From assembly GCA_963822905.1 (NCBI GenBank), contig CAWGJF010000001.1:372001-436000 (forward strand): a stretch of 64,000 nucleotides of DNA, given 5' to 3'. This stretch comes from CAWGJF01 sp963822905 (GTDB lineage: Bacteria > Bacteroidota > Ignavibacteria > Ignavibacteriales > Ignavibacteriaceae). Positions within the stretch are counted from its first letter, which is position 1. Every line of letters begins with the position of its first letter. The notes under the pieces were generated by a model. That model was not told where the DNA came from, did not search any database, and saw nothing but the letters and a program-made list of their open reading frames with translations. Of the stretch, positions 27,242-36,504 are shown in pieces. Made by a program: the position numbers and the translations under genes.

Positions 27242-28692
27242 AAAAGATCAGTACAAAAACTTTGCTTGCATGGTTGAATGGCTGCATTGATGCATGCCCC
27301 AATTTATTCATGCAGTCATTCATTCATGCAATCATACTCGTATTCTTTATGGGTTCTACGGCCTTTGCGCAGTTTCAGCTTCCGGAATATGAAAAATATA
27401 CTTTACCAAACGGGCTAACTTTAATTTTAATGGAACAGCATGAAGTTCCGCTTGTTTACGTTAATGCTGTTTTTCCGGCAGGTGCAGTGTGGGATGGAAA
27501 TGAAAATGGACTGGCTGCATTAACAGCAGAAGCATTGTTATTTGGCTCAAAGAATTATACAAAAGATCAGGTAGAACAGACTTTTGATTTTCTCGGTGCA
27601 AATATTTCAAGCAATGCCGGGACTGAAGCGGCAAAGATATCGGCATCATTCAATAAAAATGATTTTGATAAACTATTTCCGATTCTTGCAGATGTGATAA
27701 AAAGTCCGTCATTCCCGAAAGTTGAAGTTGAGAAACGAAAGCAAAGGTGGATTGCAGAATTAGACCAGGACAGGGAAAGTCCACGTAGAATTATAGGCAA
27801 TTATTTTAACGAAATGATTTATGGAAATATTCCTTACAGTAACCCGGTTGACGGAACGAAGAAAACAATTGACGCAATAACACCGGATGATGTGCGTGCG
27901 TTTTATAATTTTCATTATCCGCTTTCTCTTGGCTGCATAGCAATTGTAGGTGATTTCAATACAGAAGAAATGAAATCAAAAATTGAAAACTATTTTCCTT
28001 CCTCACCAAAAGTAGAGTTGCAGGATTTACCAAAAGAATTAACTCAACCTGTCGAACTGCCGCAAGGTAACAGGGTTTTACTGGTTAACAAGGATGACTC
28101 GCATGAAACTACTTTTATGATTGGAGGCAAAGGAGTTGCATGGAATAATCCTGATCTTGTACAGATTGATGTTGTAAATACAATTCTTGGCGGAAGATTT
28201 ACATCCTGGCTGAACGCGGAACTTAGAATTAATTCAGGATTAACTTATGGTGCGCGAAGCGGTTTTCGTCATTATAAATACGGCGGAACATTCTATGCAA
28301 TCAGTTTCACTGCGACTGAAAATACGACAAAAGCGATTGACTTAACATTGAAGGTATTCGATAAACTTCATAAAGAAGGAATTGATGAAAAGACTTTAAC
28401 TTCAGCAAAAAAATATATGAAGGGACAATTCCCGCCTGATTATGAAACCTCCGGGGAACTTGCAGATCTTTTAACAACAATGTTTTTTTACGGTCTTGAT
28501 GATTCTTATATAAATGATTTTGAAAAAGATATTGATGCAATGACAGTTGAAAAGGCTAATGATATAATTGCAAAGTATTTTCCAAAAGAAGATCTTCAGT
28601 TTGTTTTGATTGGGAAAGCAAGCGAGATAAAAGATGCTGTTTCTAAATATGGAAAATTAACAGAGAAGAACATTGATGATGATGGTTATTAA
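27238..28692 (+). CDS. M16 peptidase-like protein, non-catalytic partner
   Basis: This 484-residue protein has the M16 fold but where the zinc motif should be it reads GLAALTAEALLFG, with no HxxEH. It is therefore likely the inactive partner of the gene upstream, as in known heterodimeric M16B pairs. The signal region is unusually long (about 45 residues, cleavage after TAFAQ) and contains a low-complexity stretch with repeated ATTCATGCA DNA. A downstream start is possible but none with a good ribosome-binding site was found. Confidence 0.88.
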   Translation: MKKISTKTLLAWLNGCIDACPNLFMQSFIHAIILVFFMGSTAFAQFQLPEYEKYTLPNGLTLILMEQHEVPLVYVNAVFPAGAVWDGNENGLAALTAEALLFGSKNYTKDQVEQTFDFLGANISSNAGTEAAKISASFNKNDFDKLFPILADVIKSPSFPKVEVEKRKQRWIAELDQDRESPRRIIGNYFNEMIYGNIPYSNPVDGTKKTIDAITPDDVRAFYNFHYPLSLGCIAIVGDFNTEEMKSKIENYFPSSPKVELQDLPKELTQPVELPQGNRVLLVNKDDSHETTFMIGGKGVAWNNPDLVQIDVVNTILGGRFTSWLNAELRINSGLTYGARSGFRHYKYGGTFYAISFTATENTTKAIDLTLKVFDKLHKEGIDEKTLTSAKKYMKGQFPPDYETSGELADLLTTMFFYGLDDSYINDFEKDIDAMTVEKANDIIAKYFPKEDLQFVLIGKASEIKDAVSKYGKLTEKNIDDDGY

Positions 28693-28882
28693 CAACTTGC
28701 ACCTGAGAAGCAGCCAGGGATGAAAAATTTTACCGGATGTTTTTATAAAAAGACATAAGAGTTACTCCCTCAGGTTGAAGGATTACTTTTTATTTGTAAA
28801 AATTTCAAAGTTCATTAACAGGAATAATTATTGATGCAATTATTTTGAGACAACACAATCATTGATAACAAGGGAGAGAAAA

Positions 28883-30527
28883 ATGATGCAAACTAATACC
28901 CCCCCCCGGTTGTAATTACTGCTTTTTAATTCTGAAAACCTCGCTTATATTTTTCCTTTTGACTATATCACAATTCCCGCAGGTGGTTATAGAAGAAAGA
29001 GTGGAAATAGGCGGGACACAGTTGGGAAACAATTTCAATAAAAATTCTTCAATAGTATATTCAGATTCAGTTGTATCCGGTTTTGTGATGCCAAAAAGCG
29101 GACTGCTTCAGGTTTACTATGGATACCTGACACATTTTGACGGACCGATGCCTTATTACTCAACGCTCAATTCATATTTCTTTAAAGATGATTCAACCAG
29201 GACAGATGAACTTACCCCAAGATTTACAGATTATTTTTACTGGCAGAGGAATTTCCCGTTTTGCATACCATCAACAAGGTGGGAATGGGATTACTTTCCT
29301 TCGGATTCACCTAATGTATATTTATATGATGTAGATAGAGTAACCGAAGGAGATACAGTTCAGTTTACATACTTTTCAGATTGGGTTGCAAGCCAGGACA
29401 CGTTTACTTACCCGGTTTATTCTGCAACGGAAATTATAGTTGACAGCCAGCTTGTTGGCTGGGACATATACTTTGGAAATTATGATTTGTGTATGGGCGA
29501 GTTTGATAATGTTTTATTTATTTCAGTCGGGATATCAAATGAGTATGAATTAGAAATAATTAGGGATGTACCACCCCCATATCTTGATGATAAGTTTATT
29601 TCTGAATATCCTTCTATGCCTGAAGTGATCTTAAAAGCTAAAATGAATAACTATAATAATGGTATAGTTAAATATAGATGGGCATATTGGGTGACAAGTG
29701 ATTTCCCTAGAAGAAATAAAAATTCTAGTGGAAATTATTATGATCTTTGTCATAGGATAAGCCAATCATTGTTCTTGGGTTATTCATACTCAATGAATGA
29801 AGATACTACTTCCTGGACTGTCCCATTCGTAAAAGATAGTGGATATTTCTATTACAAGGCTATTTGGTATAAAACACCTCCTTCTAGTAGTCCTCAACAT
29901 CCGGCTTATGGTTGCAATAATTATTACACAGAATATGAGGGACAGGATACTGTATTTACTGGTGGTGAGGTTTCTGTAAAAGTAACAGCATATGATAACA
30001 TAGGGAGAGAAATTGATTCTGATTCAATTTGGGTGGGTAGACTGCTTGGGAAAAATGAGGATAATCCAGAAGTAATATATGACTATGCTAATGAAAATGA
30101 AATTATTGCAATAATAATGCACGAGAGTAGAACTGAACAATTTAGAACTACGAATGGTTGGTACCCAAATTATGCTGCTGGGTGGCCAGTTTATGGTTAT
30201 CCAAATGGCTATGGATTAATGCAACTTGATAATTCACCAGCCCCTCTTGAAGAACAAGTATGGAATTGGAAATCTAATATTGATGGTGGAAAAAGTAGAT
30301 TTGATACATCAAAAAGTGTTACTCAAAGGTATATTGATAAAAATGGAGCAACAAACGTAGATTCAGTATTTTATATGAACGCATATCAAAACTATAATTC
30401 TGGTACACACAGATATTGGGATTGGGATAGAAAAAAAGCGAAGTGGGAGGAAAGTGATGATAAAGGGAAAAATCCAAGTTATGGAAAAAAAGTCTATGCT
30501 ATCTTAAAGCAACTAAGAAATCAATGA
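28883..30527 (+). CDS. Secreted lytic-transglycosylase-like protein behind a poly-C tract
   Basis: The body frame (from TTG 28959) is preceded in frame by a secretory signal (LKTSLIFFLLTISQF) with no start codon. The nearest good start is ATG 28883/28886, after AGGGAGAG, but a run of nine C (28899-28907) puts it out of frame; eight C would give one continuous protein of about 548 residues. The C-terminal quarter has IIAIIMHESRTEQ, GYGLMQLD and a Trp-rich WNWKSNIDGG, typical of SLT/goose-lysozyme folds with Glu as catalyst. The middle is beta-rich. The run may be a phase-variable switch or a consensus error. Confidence 0.65.
28899..28907 (+). repeat. Nine-C homopolymer at the gene start
   Basis: Nine consecutive C residues 13 bases after the ATG at 28886 in an AT-rich region. 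Changing the number to eight restores frame with the downstream signal peptide. Confidence 0.8.
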
Positions 30528-30538
30528 AAGGAAATGAA

Positions 30539-32380
30539 ATGACTAAAATAATTTTAAAGATATTTATAATACTATTTCTTTTATATAGTAATATAATTTT
30601 CTCTCAACCGTATTTCTTTTATTCAGTACAAGATCCCGACACTTCAGAAGGACAATTATTTTACATAAGTAGATTAAATTTAATAAACAATGAAACCGAA
30701 ATATTTCCAACTGATCAGTTATTAGCTGAATATGTAAGGCCTATATGGGATCCTTCACAATCATTTTTAGCCATTGAAATTTTTAATTATGGCTATAGGA
30801 TATATGATTGTTCAAATCCAAATATTTATTATGAGAATGACGACTTCTTTGGTATCAATTTGAATGAAATATTATACTTACCAAATAATAATAAGCTATA
30901 TTTATTCGCAGATGAATATCAAAAGATTTTCACATTCAACCTTACCTCTGGTAATATAGATAAAGAAATAAATTTTACAAATATTGCCTACACTTCTTCA
31001 CTTATTTACCCAAGACGAAATGCATTTTTTTCGGAGGATAATAGTAAAATTTATTTTCTCTGCAAAGAAAATTTGAATAGTCCCGAGCAAATTTGGACAT
31101 TCTCAATAGCCATGGATTCTATAGTACAGAAAACATCATTAAGTGAATATAATTTTAGTAATGAGGATGGCTATAATTTGCAATACGGAATTCGTGGTAA
31201 TGGATTAATTGAAGGTTATATAACGAATTCGCAATCCCAGGATTATAGTATTTTAAATTTAAGTAATGGGACTAAATCTAATCCAATTAATTATATAGGC
31301 TGGACTCAAGCACTATTTATTAATGATGGGAACTATATTGTTATTTTACCTGAAATTGATACAGATACGTTAACCTATTTAAGTGGTACATTTAAATTTT
31401 ACAATTATGTAAGTACTCAATTGTTAAAAACTATTAATCTACCAGCTGGTGGAAAAATCTTGACTTCGAATAATTATCCAAATAACATTTATTATATTAA
31501 AGATATTGAGTTACCTACCAGGCAAATTTACACATTAAAGATGGACTCAATTTTTAATGTATTAGATTTAACATCGCTCGATCCATCATCAGTAATAGTT
31601 AATTCACCACCGTTTACATTAACAGTAAATGGGTACGGTTTTGATTCGCTTTCAACAGTTTACTTTAACGAAACTGCTAAAACTACTACGTTTGTTTCAG
31701 ACAGCGTATTAACAGCAGAAATATCAACTTCAGATATTTCAGTTGTTGGTAATTATTCCGTTTGGGTAACAGATGAGTGGGGCACTTCTGACACATTAAC
31801 TTTTGAAGTTATTCCACATCCACCTGTATTAAACTCAATTACTCCTGCGCTTGCTTTTCCAACCGGTCCTTTTGTACTGGGTTATGATTTTACTGTTACT
31901 GCAGCCGGAGAGTACTTCACAGATTCGTCGGTTGTTTATTATAACGGGCAGGCAAAAGCAACCACGTACATTTCAGATTCAGTAATTACTTTCCCGGTAA
32001 ATTCACATAATATATCCTTTGCAGGCAATTATCCGGTTTGGGTAAGTAACTATGATTCTAATTCAGATACTTTATATTTTTCTGTTGTAGAAACACTACC
32101 GCAGCCTGTTACACCGGTATTTAATTGTATAAGGAACAATGGTGACCGTACCTTTACAGCATTCTTTGGATATAATAATCAAAATACAGGAGGAGTATAT
32201 ATAGATTATGGGGATAAAAATAAATTTTCTCCGGGTTCAATAAACAGAGGGCAGCCAACAGTCTTTCTTCCGGGGATTCATTCAAATGTATTCAGCATAG
32301 ATTATGACGGAGATAATTTAACCTGGACATTGGATGGAACGAGCATAACTGTAAACAAGAACTCGACACAGTGTCCGTAG
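30539..32380 (+). CDS. Secreted propeller and Ig-like domain protein
   Basis: This 613-residue protein begins MTKIILKIFIILFLLYSNII with signal cleavage near FSQ. Residues about 30-340 look like an irregular beta-propeller (WDPSQSFLAIEI and similar). Two IPT/TIG-like Ig domains follow, each with a VYFNETAKTT- or VYYNGQAKATTY-type strand (about 350-440 and 445-530), then a Ser/Asn-rich tail. No type IX domain is seen in this frame. An upstream ATG at 30524 overlaps the previous stop, but AAAGGAAATGA sits right before 30539, so that start is preferred. It is probably co-transcribed with the SLT-like gene. Confidence 0.7.
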   Translation: MTKIILKIFIILFLLYSNIIFSQPYFFYSVQDPDTSEGQLFYISRLNLINNETEIFPTDQLLAEYVRPIWDPSQSFLAIEIFNYGYRIYDCSNPNIYYENDDFFGINLNEILYLPNNNKLYLFADEYQKIFTFNLTSGNIDKEINFTNIAYTSSLIYPRRNAFFSEDNSKIYFLCKENLNSPEQIWTFSIAMDSIVQKTSLSEYNFSNEDGYNLQYGIRGNGLIEGYITNSQSQDYSILNLSNGTKSNPINYIGWTQALFINDGNYIVILPEIDTDTLTYLSGTFKFYNYVSTQLLKTINLPAGGKILTSNNYPNNIYYIKDIELPTRQIYTLKMDSIFNVLDLTSLDPSSVIVNSPPFTLTVNGYGFDSLSTVYFNETAKTTTFVSDSVLTAEISTSDISVVGNYSVWVTDEWGTSDTLTFEVIPHPPVLNSITPALAFPTGPFVLGYDFTVTAAGEYFTDSSVVYYNGQAKATTYISDSVITFPVNSHNISFAGNYPVWVSNYDSNSDTLYFSVVETLPQPVTPVFNCIRNNGDRTFTAFFGYNNQNTGGVYIDYGDKNKFSPGSINRGQPTVFLPGIHSNVFSIDYDGDNLTWTLDGTSITVNKNSTQCP

Positions 32381-32432
32381 GCAAGGGATGGAAGACGTAT
32401 TATGGTTGATGGAAAATAGAAAATGGGATGAA

Positions 32433-32481
32433 AACCTTCAAGGTTAACACTGCGTGCAACGAGAGCCTAACCTTGAAGGTT
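32433..32481. repeat. Long inverted repeat of an AACCTT-AAGGTT palindrome
   Basis: AACCTTCAAGGTTA (32433-32446) and TAACCTTGAAGGTT (32468-32481) are perfect inverse copies, and each arm is itself a near-palindrome, so two alternative hairpins are possible. It lies between two secreted-protein genes; an attenuator or interspersed repeat is inferred. Confidence 0.6.
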
Positions 32482-32515
32482 ACACCGAATGAAACAATTA
32501 AAAGGAGAAATTAAA

Positions 32516-33142
32516 ATGAAAATAAAAATAATTTTAACGGCATTGCTATTAACAGCAATTGCAATCGGTCAAAACACATACGAGGTTACACCGGGAACAA
32601 AAGGCAATGAGATAAAGCTGACGGTTGCAAACATCTCGGAAACAAATCCTGCCGGGAATGTTACTGTTGCCGTGACGAAAAAATCATCGTTACTAAACTT
32701 CAGCAAAGAGACAGAAACGATTGAGCTGATAGAGGCTAAAGCGGAGACTGAGGCATCATTCAAATTTGATATTAATAGGAATGCACCTGTAAATAAAAAA
32801 GATACAATTGATTTTATGATAACAGATATAAACGGGACTTCACTTTTAAAATCATTCATCTTCAATTACACAGCGCCAAAAGAATTCAGGTTGGAGCAAA
32901 ACTATCCTAATCCTTTCAATCCAACAACAACAATTCAGTATCAGCTTGCTGCAGACAGCAAAGTAACTCTGAAAGTCTATGATATTTTAGGTAGCGAAGT
33001 TGCAACTCTCATAAATGAAGATCAGGAAGCGGGATATAAGGAAGTAAAGTTCAATGCTTCAAATCTTGCAAGCGGAATGTATATATACAGGATTACTGCA
33101 GGAAGTTATGTGAGCACTAAAAAATTAATGCTGCTGAAGTAG
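32516..33142 (+). CDS. Small secreted protein with T9SS sorting domain
   Basis: This 208-residue protein has a signal peptide (ending AIAIGQ), an Ig/fibronectin-like domain (about 20-120: VTPGTKGNEIKLTVANIS) and a C-terminal type IX sorting domain with LEQNYPNPFNPTTTI near residue 125 and ending KLMLLK. AAAGGAGA stands 8 bases before ATG 32516; an upstream in-frame ATG at 32489 lacks this. It would be exported through the type IX system and attached to the cell surface or released. Confidence 0.85.
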   Translation: MKIKIILTALLLTAIAIGQNTYEVTPGTKGNEIKLTVANISETNPAGNVTVAVTKKSSLLNFSKETETIELIEAKAETEASFKFDINRNAPVNKKDTIDFMITDINGTSLLKSFIFNYTAPKEFRLEQNYPNPFNPTTTIQYQLAADSKVTLKVYDILGSEVATLINEDQEAGYKEVKFNASNLASGMYIYRITAGSYVSTKKLMLLK

Positions 33143-33154
33143 TGGGTGCAATGA

Positions 33155-33190
33155 AAATATGCCCGTTCTCAAAGAACTGGCATATCTAAA
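33155..33190 (+). terminator. Hairpin after the T9SS gene
   Basis: ATATGCC (33157-33163) and GTTCT pair with AGAAC and GGCATAT (33179-33185) around a CAA loop, a 12-bp stem with one mismatch. No U-tract follows directly, so it may be a transcript end stabiliser. Confidence 0.55.
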
Positions 33191-33236
33191 GTTAACCACT
33201 GTTAGAAATGGCAGGGGTTTTTTTGGAATAAAAAGA

Positions 33237-33728
33237 TTATGTGAATCTGATAATGTCAGCATCCGGCGGGGTGTAACCAAGAATTCTGCCCATTGACATC
33301 ACCTGTCCTTTATGATGAAACTCGTGAGTTACAACGTGAGTAAAAAGTTGCAGAGCTGATACTGAAACGAACCTGTTTCCCGAACTAATTTCTCCAGAAA
33401 TAGTTTCAGTCAGTTTATTTTCGAAGTGGTTTAAAAATTCAGATACAACCAGGTTAACTTTTTCAAAAAGCTGTCGTACTTCCTGAACATTTTTATATTC
33501 TTCGTAAGCAGGATATGTTTGTTGTCTTTTCATCCCGAATTCTGCAAGCCAGAAAATATATGATCTGCCTATATGTGCCTGCGTAATGCAAATAGTGCCT
33601 CTGCCAAACCCATCAACCGGTTGTGTATAGTGTTCGGGAGAAATTTTTTCGCAGTACTGAAAGACAACGTCTCTTGAAGCTTTAACAAGCTCATATTGAT
33701 TCTTAAGTAACTTAAAAGTGTTACTCAT
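33237..33728 (-). CDS. DinB-family four-helix protein
   Basis: This 163-residue protein starts MSNTFKLLKNQYELVKASRD and has the DinB/YfiT metal-binding layout: a His in the first helix bundle region (ITQAHIGRSYIFWL) and the C-terminal pair in HVVTHEFHHKGQVMSMGRI. The second motif (HEFHHKGQ) matches the nickel- or zinc-binding His pair of DinB proteins, which act as metal-dependent transferases such as thiol S-transferases. It overlaps the VOC gene stop by 4 bp (ATGA). Confidence 0.85.
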   Translation of the reverse strand: MSNTFKLLKNQYELVKASRDVVFQYCEKISPEHYTQPVDGFGRGTICITQAHIGRSYIFWLAEFGMKRQQTYPAYEEYKNVQEVRQLFEKVNLVVSEFLNHFENKLTETISGEISSGNRFVSVSALQLFTHVVTHEFHHKGQVMSMGRILGYTPPDADIIRFT

Positions 33729-34165
33729 TTTTGTTTTGCTCTTTCGGCATTTAATCTCTCCATTTCTTCTTTCGAAACATCTTTTATGTGGCTTGCAATC
33801 CACCAGCTCATTCCTTGTTCATCTTCAAATCCTCCGTTCCTGTCACCATAAAACATATCTGCAGGTTCCATTATGGATTTAGCACCAAGTGAAATTGCTT
33901 TTTTAAAAACCTCATCAACATTCTCAACATAAATATAGATCATTGCCGGTTTTGCCGGATAATCATCCGAAGCTTTACCCATCATAATTACAGAATCACC
34001 AATTCTTACTTCACCATGGTTAACCGTTCCATCAGGTAGCGCCATAGCTTCTATAATTTCCGCATTAAAAACCTCTTTTAAAAAATTCTGCATCTTTAAC
34101 ACATCATTAATTATCAGGTATGGAATTACTCTTGGATAATTTTCAGGGATGGGGTTTACAGCCAT
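33725..34165 (-). CDS. VOC-family (PhnB/glyoxalase-like) protein
   Basis: This 146-residue protein has the VOC beta-alpha-beta-beta-beta layout with VIPYLIINDVLKMQNFLKEV at the N-terminus, then GTVNHGEVRIGDSVIMMGKAS and a second lobe with MIYIYVENVDEVFKKAISLG and DMFYGDRNGGFEDEQGMSW, the last holding metal-ligand-type residues. It is of the PhnB-like type, often of unknown substrate. GAAAGGAGAAAG-like sequence precedes the ATG. It is followed by the DinB gene, a common pairing. Confidence 0.85.
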   Translation of the reverse strand: MAVNPIPENYPRVIPYLIINDVLKMQNFLKEVFNAEIIEAMALPDGTVNHGEVRIGDSVIMMGKASDDYPAKPAMIYIYVENVDEVFKKAISLGAKSIMEPADMFYGDRNGGFEDEQGMSWWIASHIKDVSKEEMERLNAERAKQK

Positions 34166-34292
34166 TTAACTTTCTCCTTTATGATTTAATTTTTATATGA
34201 TTATTAATGAATCTAAATTATTTATTGCACGAACGCAAGATTTTATTTTAAACCATAAAATATTATAAGAAGATTGAGTTGAAAGGAATTTT

Positions 34293-34934
34293 ATGAATGA
34301 ACAATTATTTAAAAAGTTAAAATTAAAAGATGTTAAAAGTCTTTGTCTCTTTAATGCACCTGCTGGCTTTAAAGATAAATTGCCCGACACTTTAAAGATT
34401 TCCACAAAGATGAATAACAGATTCGGGGGGATAATTTTATTCATAAGGTCAAAATCGGAATTAGAAAAAATTCTACCTGCCGCAAAAAAATCTCTTGAAG
34501 AAAAAGCTATGCTTTGGGTAGGCTATCCCAAACAAATAGCTAAAATAAAATCTGATATCAACCGTGATTCAGGCTGGAAGATTCTTGAAAAGTCGGGGCT
34601 ACGTCCGGTTGCATTTATTTCCATTGATGAAACCTGGACAGCTTTCGGATTGCGTAATGAAAAGATTCCGGAAAAGAAATCAAAAATTGTAAATCCTGAA
34701 CTTGAAAAACTTGTAAACAAAGAAAAGAAAATTGTTATTGTTCCAACAGATCTTGAATCTACTTTGAAGAAAAATAAAAAAGCAAAGGACTATTTTGAAT
34801 CATTATCTTATTCACATAAGAAAGAATATGTGGAATGGATTGTTAGTGCTAAGAAATCCGAGACAAGACTAGCGAGAATTAAAGGAACTGTTGAAAAATT
34901 AAATTCCGGTAAGAAAAATCCATCCGAAAAGTAA
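34293..34934 (+). CDS. YdeI/OmpD-associated family protein
   Basis: This 213-residue protein has an N-terminal DUF3052-like half (MNEQLFKKLKLKDVKSLCLFNAPAGFK, WVGYPKQIAKIKSDINRDSG) and a C-terminal YdeI helical domain with LKKNKKAKDYFESLSYSHKKEYVEWI and AKKSETRLARI. The C-terminal motif is diagnostic. The family is linked in some species to protection against peptide stress, but the mechanism is not known. It is divergent from the VOC/DinB pair. Confidence 0.82.
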   Translation: MNEQLFKKLKLKDVKSLCLFNAPAGFKDKLPDTLKISTKMNNRFGGIILFIRSKSELEKILPAAKKSLEEKAMLWVGYPKQIAKIKSDINRDSGWKILEKSGLRPVAFISIDETWTAFGLRNEKIPEKKSKIVNPELEKLVNKEKKIVIVPTDLESTLKKNKKAKDYFESLSYSHKKEYVEWIVSAKKSETRLARIKGTVEKLNSGKKNPSEK

Positions 34935-34962
34935 AAACATTAAAAATTAATTGTTTTTGCAC

Positions 34963-35009
34963 TTGACAGGTAACTAAAAGGTTACATATATTGGTAACCA
35001 GAAAGTTAC
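34963..35009 (+). promoter_or_regulatory. Promoter with two operator dyads upstream of the ArsR gene
   Basis: TTGACA (34963-34968) and TATATT (34987-34992) form a sigma-70-like promoter with an 18-bp spacer. GTAAC-N6-GTTAC occurs twice (34970-34985 and 34994-35009), 24 bp apart; the first lies between the -35 and -10 boxes. This is a classic layout for autorepression by the ArsR-type protein. Confidence 0.75.
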
Positions 35010-35050
35010 ACAATCATAATTTTATTTTGATAACCTAAACAACAATAAAT

Positions 35051-35374
35051 ATGGCTTACAAAATTGATGATGTTTTTTCTGCTCTAGCCGATCAAAACCG
35101 TCGACAGATTTTGATGATGCTTGCTGCCGATAAGATGACAGTAAATTCAATTGCTGATAAATTTGAAATCAGCAGACCAGCAATATCAAAACACTTAAGA
35201 ATATTATTGAATACAAGTCTTGTAGTGCCGATTCAAAAAGGAAGAGAAAGATATTACAAGCTAAATGTAGAACCTTTGAATGAAGTAAAACACTGGCTTG
35301 AGTTCTATGATAAATTCTGGGATGAAAAATTACATTTATTAAAGAACTTTGTGGAGAATAATATTGAAGAGTGA
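35051..35374 (+). CDS. ArsR-family transcriptional repressor
   Basis: This 107-residue winged-helix protein begins MAYKIDDVFSALADQNRRQIL and contains NSIADKFEISRPAISKHLRIL, the ArsR recognition helix. No metal-binding Cys is present, so it is the SRPBCC-linked ArsR type rather than a metal sensor. Two operator dyads lie upstream. It overlaps the frameshifted SRPBCC gene downstream and heads a four-gene operon. Confidence 0.92.
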   Translation: MAYKIDDVFSALADQNRRQILMMLAADKMTVNSIADKFEISRPAISKHLRILLNTSLVVPIQKGRERYYKLNVEPLNEVKHWLEFYDKFWDEKLHLLKNFVENNIEE

Positions 35375-35800
35375 ACCACTTATTAAAGAAGTTTTGCTAA
35401 ATGCTCCGGCTGCAAAAGTCTGGAAAGCAATAACTGAAAAAGAGCGAGATGAAACAATGGTATTTTGATTTGAAAGAATTTAAACCGGAAGTGGGATTTG
35501 AGTTTCAGTTTGAAGGCGGCCCTGACGACAGAATCTTATTTACATCTTTGTAAAATAACCGAAGTAATTCCCGGGAAGAAGCTTTCTTATAGCTGGAGAT
35601 ATGATGGATACCCGGGAAACTCGTTTGTTACATTTGAACTTTTTGAAGAAGGAAATCAAACCAGGCTGAAGCTGACACACAAAAATCTGGAAAGTTTCGG
35701 AACTGATAATCCTGATCTTGCTAGAGAGAACTTTGAGGAAGGATGGGATGCGATCATTGGTAAAAGTATTAAAGAGTATCTTGAAAAAACAATTAATTAA
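35364..35800 (+). pseudogene. SRPBCC (AHSA1) domain protein with two frameshifts
   Basis: TTG at 35364 starts a frame with KSEPLIKEVLLNAPAAKVWKAI. A one-base shift near 35447 gives EMKQWYFDLKEFKPEVGFEF, and another near 35530 gives SYLHLCKITEVIPGKKLSYSWRY to the end at 35800. Both are single extra bases. The reassembled protein has the Bet v 1-like AHSA1 order (WKAIT, DPxEV-like, YSWRYDGYPG, WD). It belongs to the ArsR operon and is a paralogue of the next gene. Confidence 0.8.
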
Positions 35801-35818
35801 TAACCCGGAGAATCATTT

Positions 35819-36241
35819 ATGGAACCAATCGAAAAAAAGATTACGGTTAATGCAACTGTGTCCAAAGTATGGAAAGCTTTAACTGAACCGGCTGAACTGG
35901 AAAAGTGGTTAATGATGACAACAACATTCCTTCCTCAAAAGGGAAAGGAGTTCATATTTAAAGCTGATCCAACAGAAGTTTGGGATGGTATATTTCATTG
36001 CAAGGTTGTGGAAGTCATCGAGAATAAAAAAATTGTTTATACATGGAATGCAGGATTTTTAAATACTGATACTCTTGTAACAATCTCGTTGAAAGAAATA
36101 GGAAATAAAACTGAAATTGTTCTTGTTCATTCAGGTTGGGATAAAATTGCTGCTGGTGCAGAAGAAAGCCGAACAGCACATAATGAAGGCTGGGATGTTA
36201 GGTTTGTTCAGAAATTGAAAGAAGTGGTTGAAACTAAATAA
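35819..36241 (+). CDS. SRPBCC (AHSA1-type) domain protein
   Basis: This 140-residue protein begins MEPIEKKITVNATVSKVWKA and has the AHSA1 pattern: KVWKALTEPAELEKWL, IVYTWNAGFLNTDTLVTISL, and VLVHSGWDK near the end. The family forms a large hydrophobic pocket and often couples to ArsR regulators. Substrate unknown. It starts 18 bp after the previous gene. Confidence 0.9.
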   Translation: MEPIEKKITVNATVSKVWKALTEPAELEKWLMMTTTFLPQKGKEFIFKADPTEVWDGIFHCKVVEVIENKKIVYTWNAGFLNTDTLVTISLKEIGNKTEIVLVHSGWDKIAAGAEESRTAHNEGWDVRFVQKLKEVVETK

Positions 36242-36262
36242 TAATAATTTAATGGAGATAGT

Positions 36263-36466
36263 ATGAGCAATTTCGAATTAGGATGCAGGGATCTTGGTGG
36301 TATGGATTGTAATTTTGTTGCAAAAGGAAATACGGTGGAAGAAGTGAAGAAGAATCTATATAAACATGCTGGTGAAGAGCACAAAGATGTACTGGCTTTA
36401 ATGCCGGAAGATAAAATGAAGGAGATGGATTCATTAATGGACAAACTTCTTGCAAACCAAAAGTAG
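36263..36466 (+). CDS. DUF1059 protein
   Basis: This 67-residue protein matches DUF1059 throughout: LGCRDLGGMDCNFVAKGNTV with two conserved Cys, then KHAGEEHKDVLALMPEDK. The two Cys and a His suggest metal binding. It follows the SRPBCC genes in the ArsR operon and is followed by a strong terminator. Confidence 0.88.
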   Translation: MSNFELGCRDLGGMDCNFVAKGNTVEEVKKNLYKHAGEEHKDVLALMPEDKMKEMDSLMDKLLANQK

Positions 36467-36469
36467 AAA

Positions 36470-36504
36470 AGTAAATCCCTCCTCGTTCAAGGAGGGATTT
36501 TTGT
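36470..36504. terminator. Bidirectional terminator
   Basis: AAATCCCTCCT (36473-36483) pairs with AGGAGGGATTT (36490-36500) and is flanked by A and T runs. It ends both the ArsR operon and the convergent DUF4252 operon. Confidence 0.92.

Noticed and set aside
28959..30527. TTG at 28959 as the true start of the SLT-like gene
   Set aside because: It would cut off most of the signal peptide, which is coded in frame just upstream, and no ribosome-binding site precedes it.
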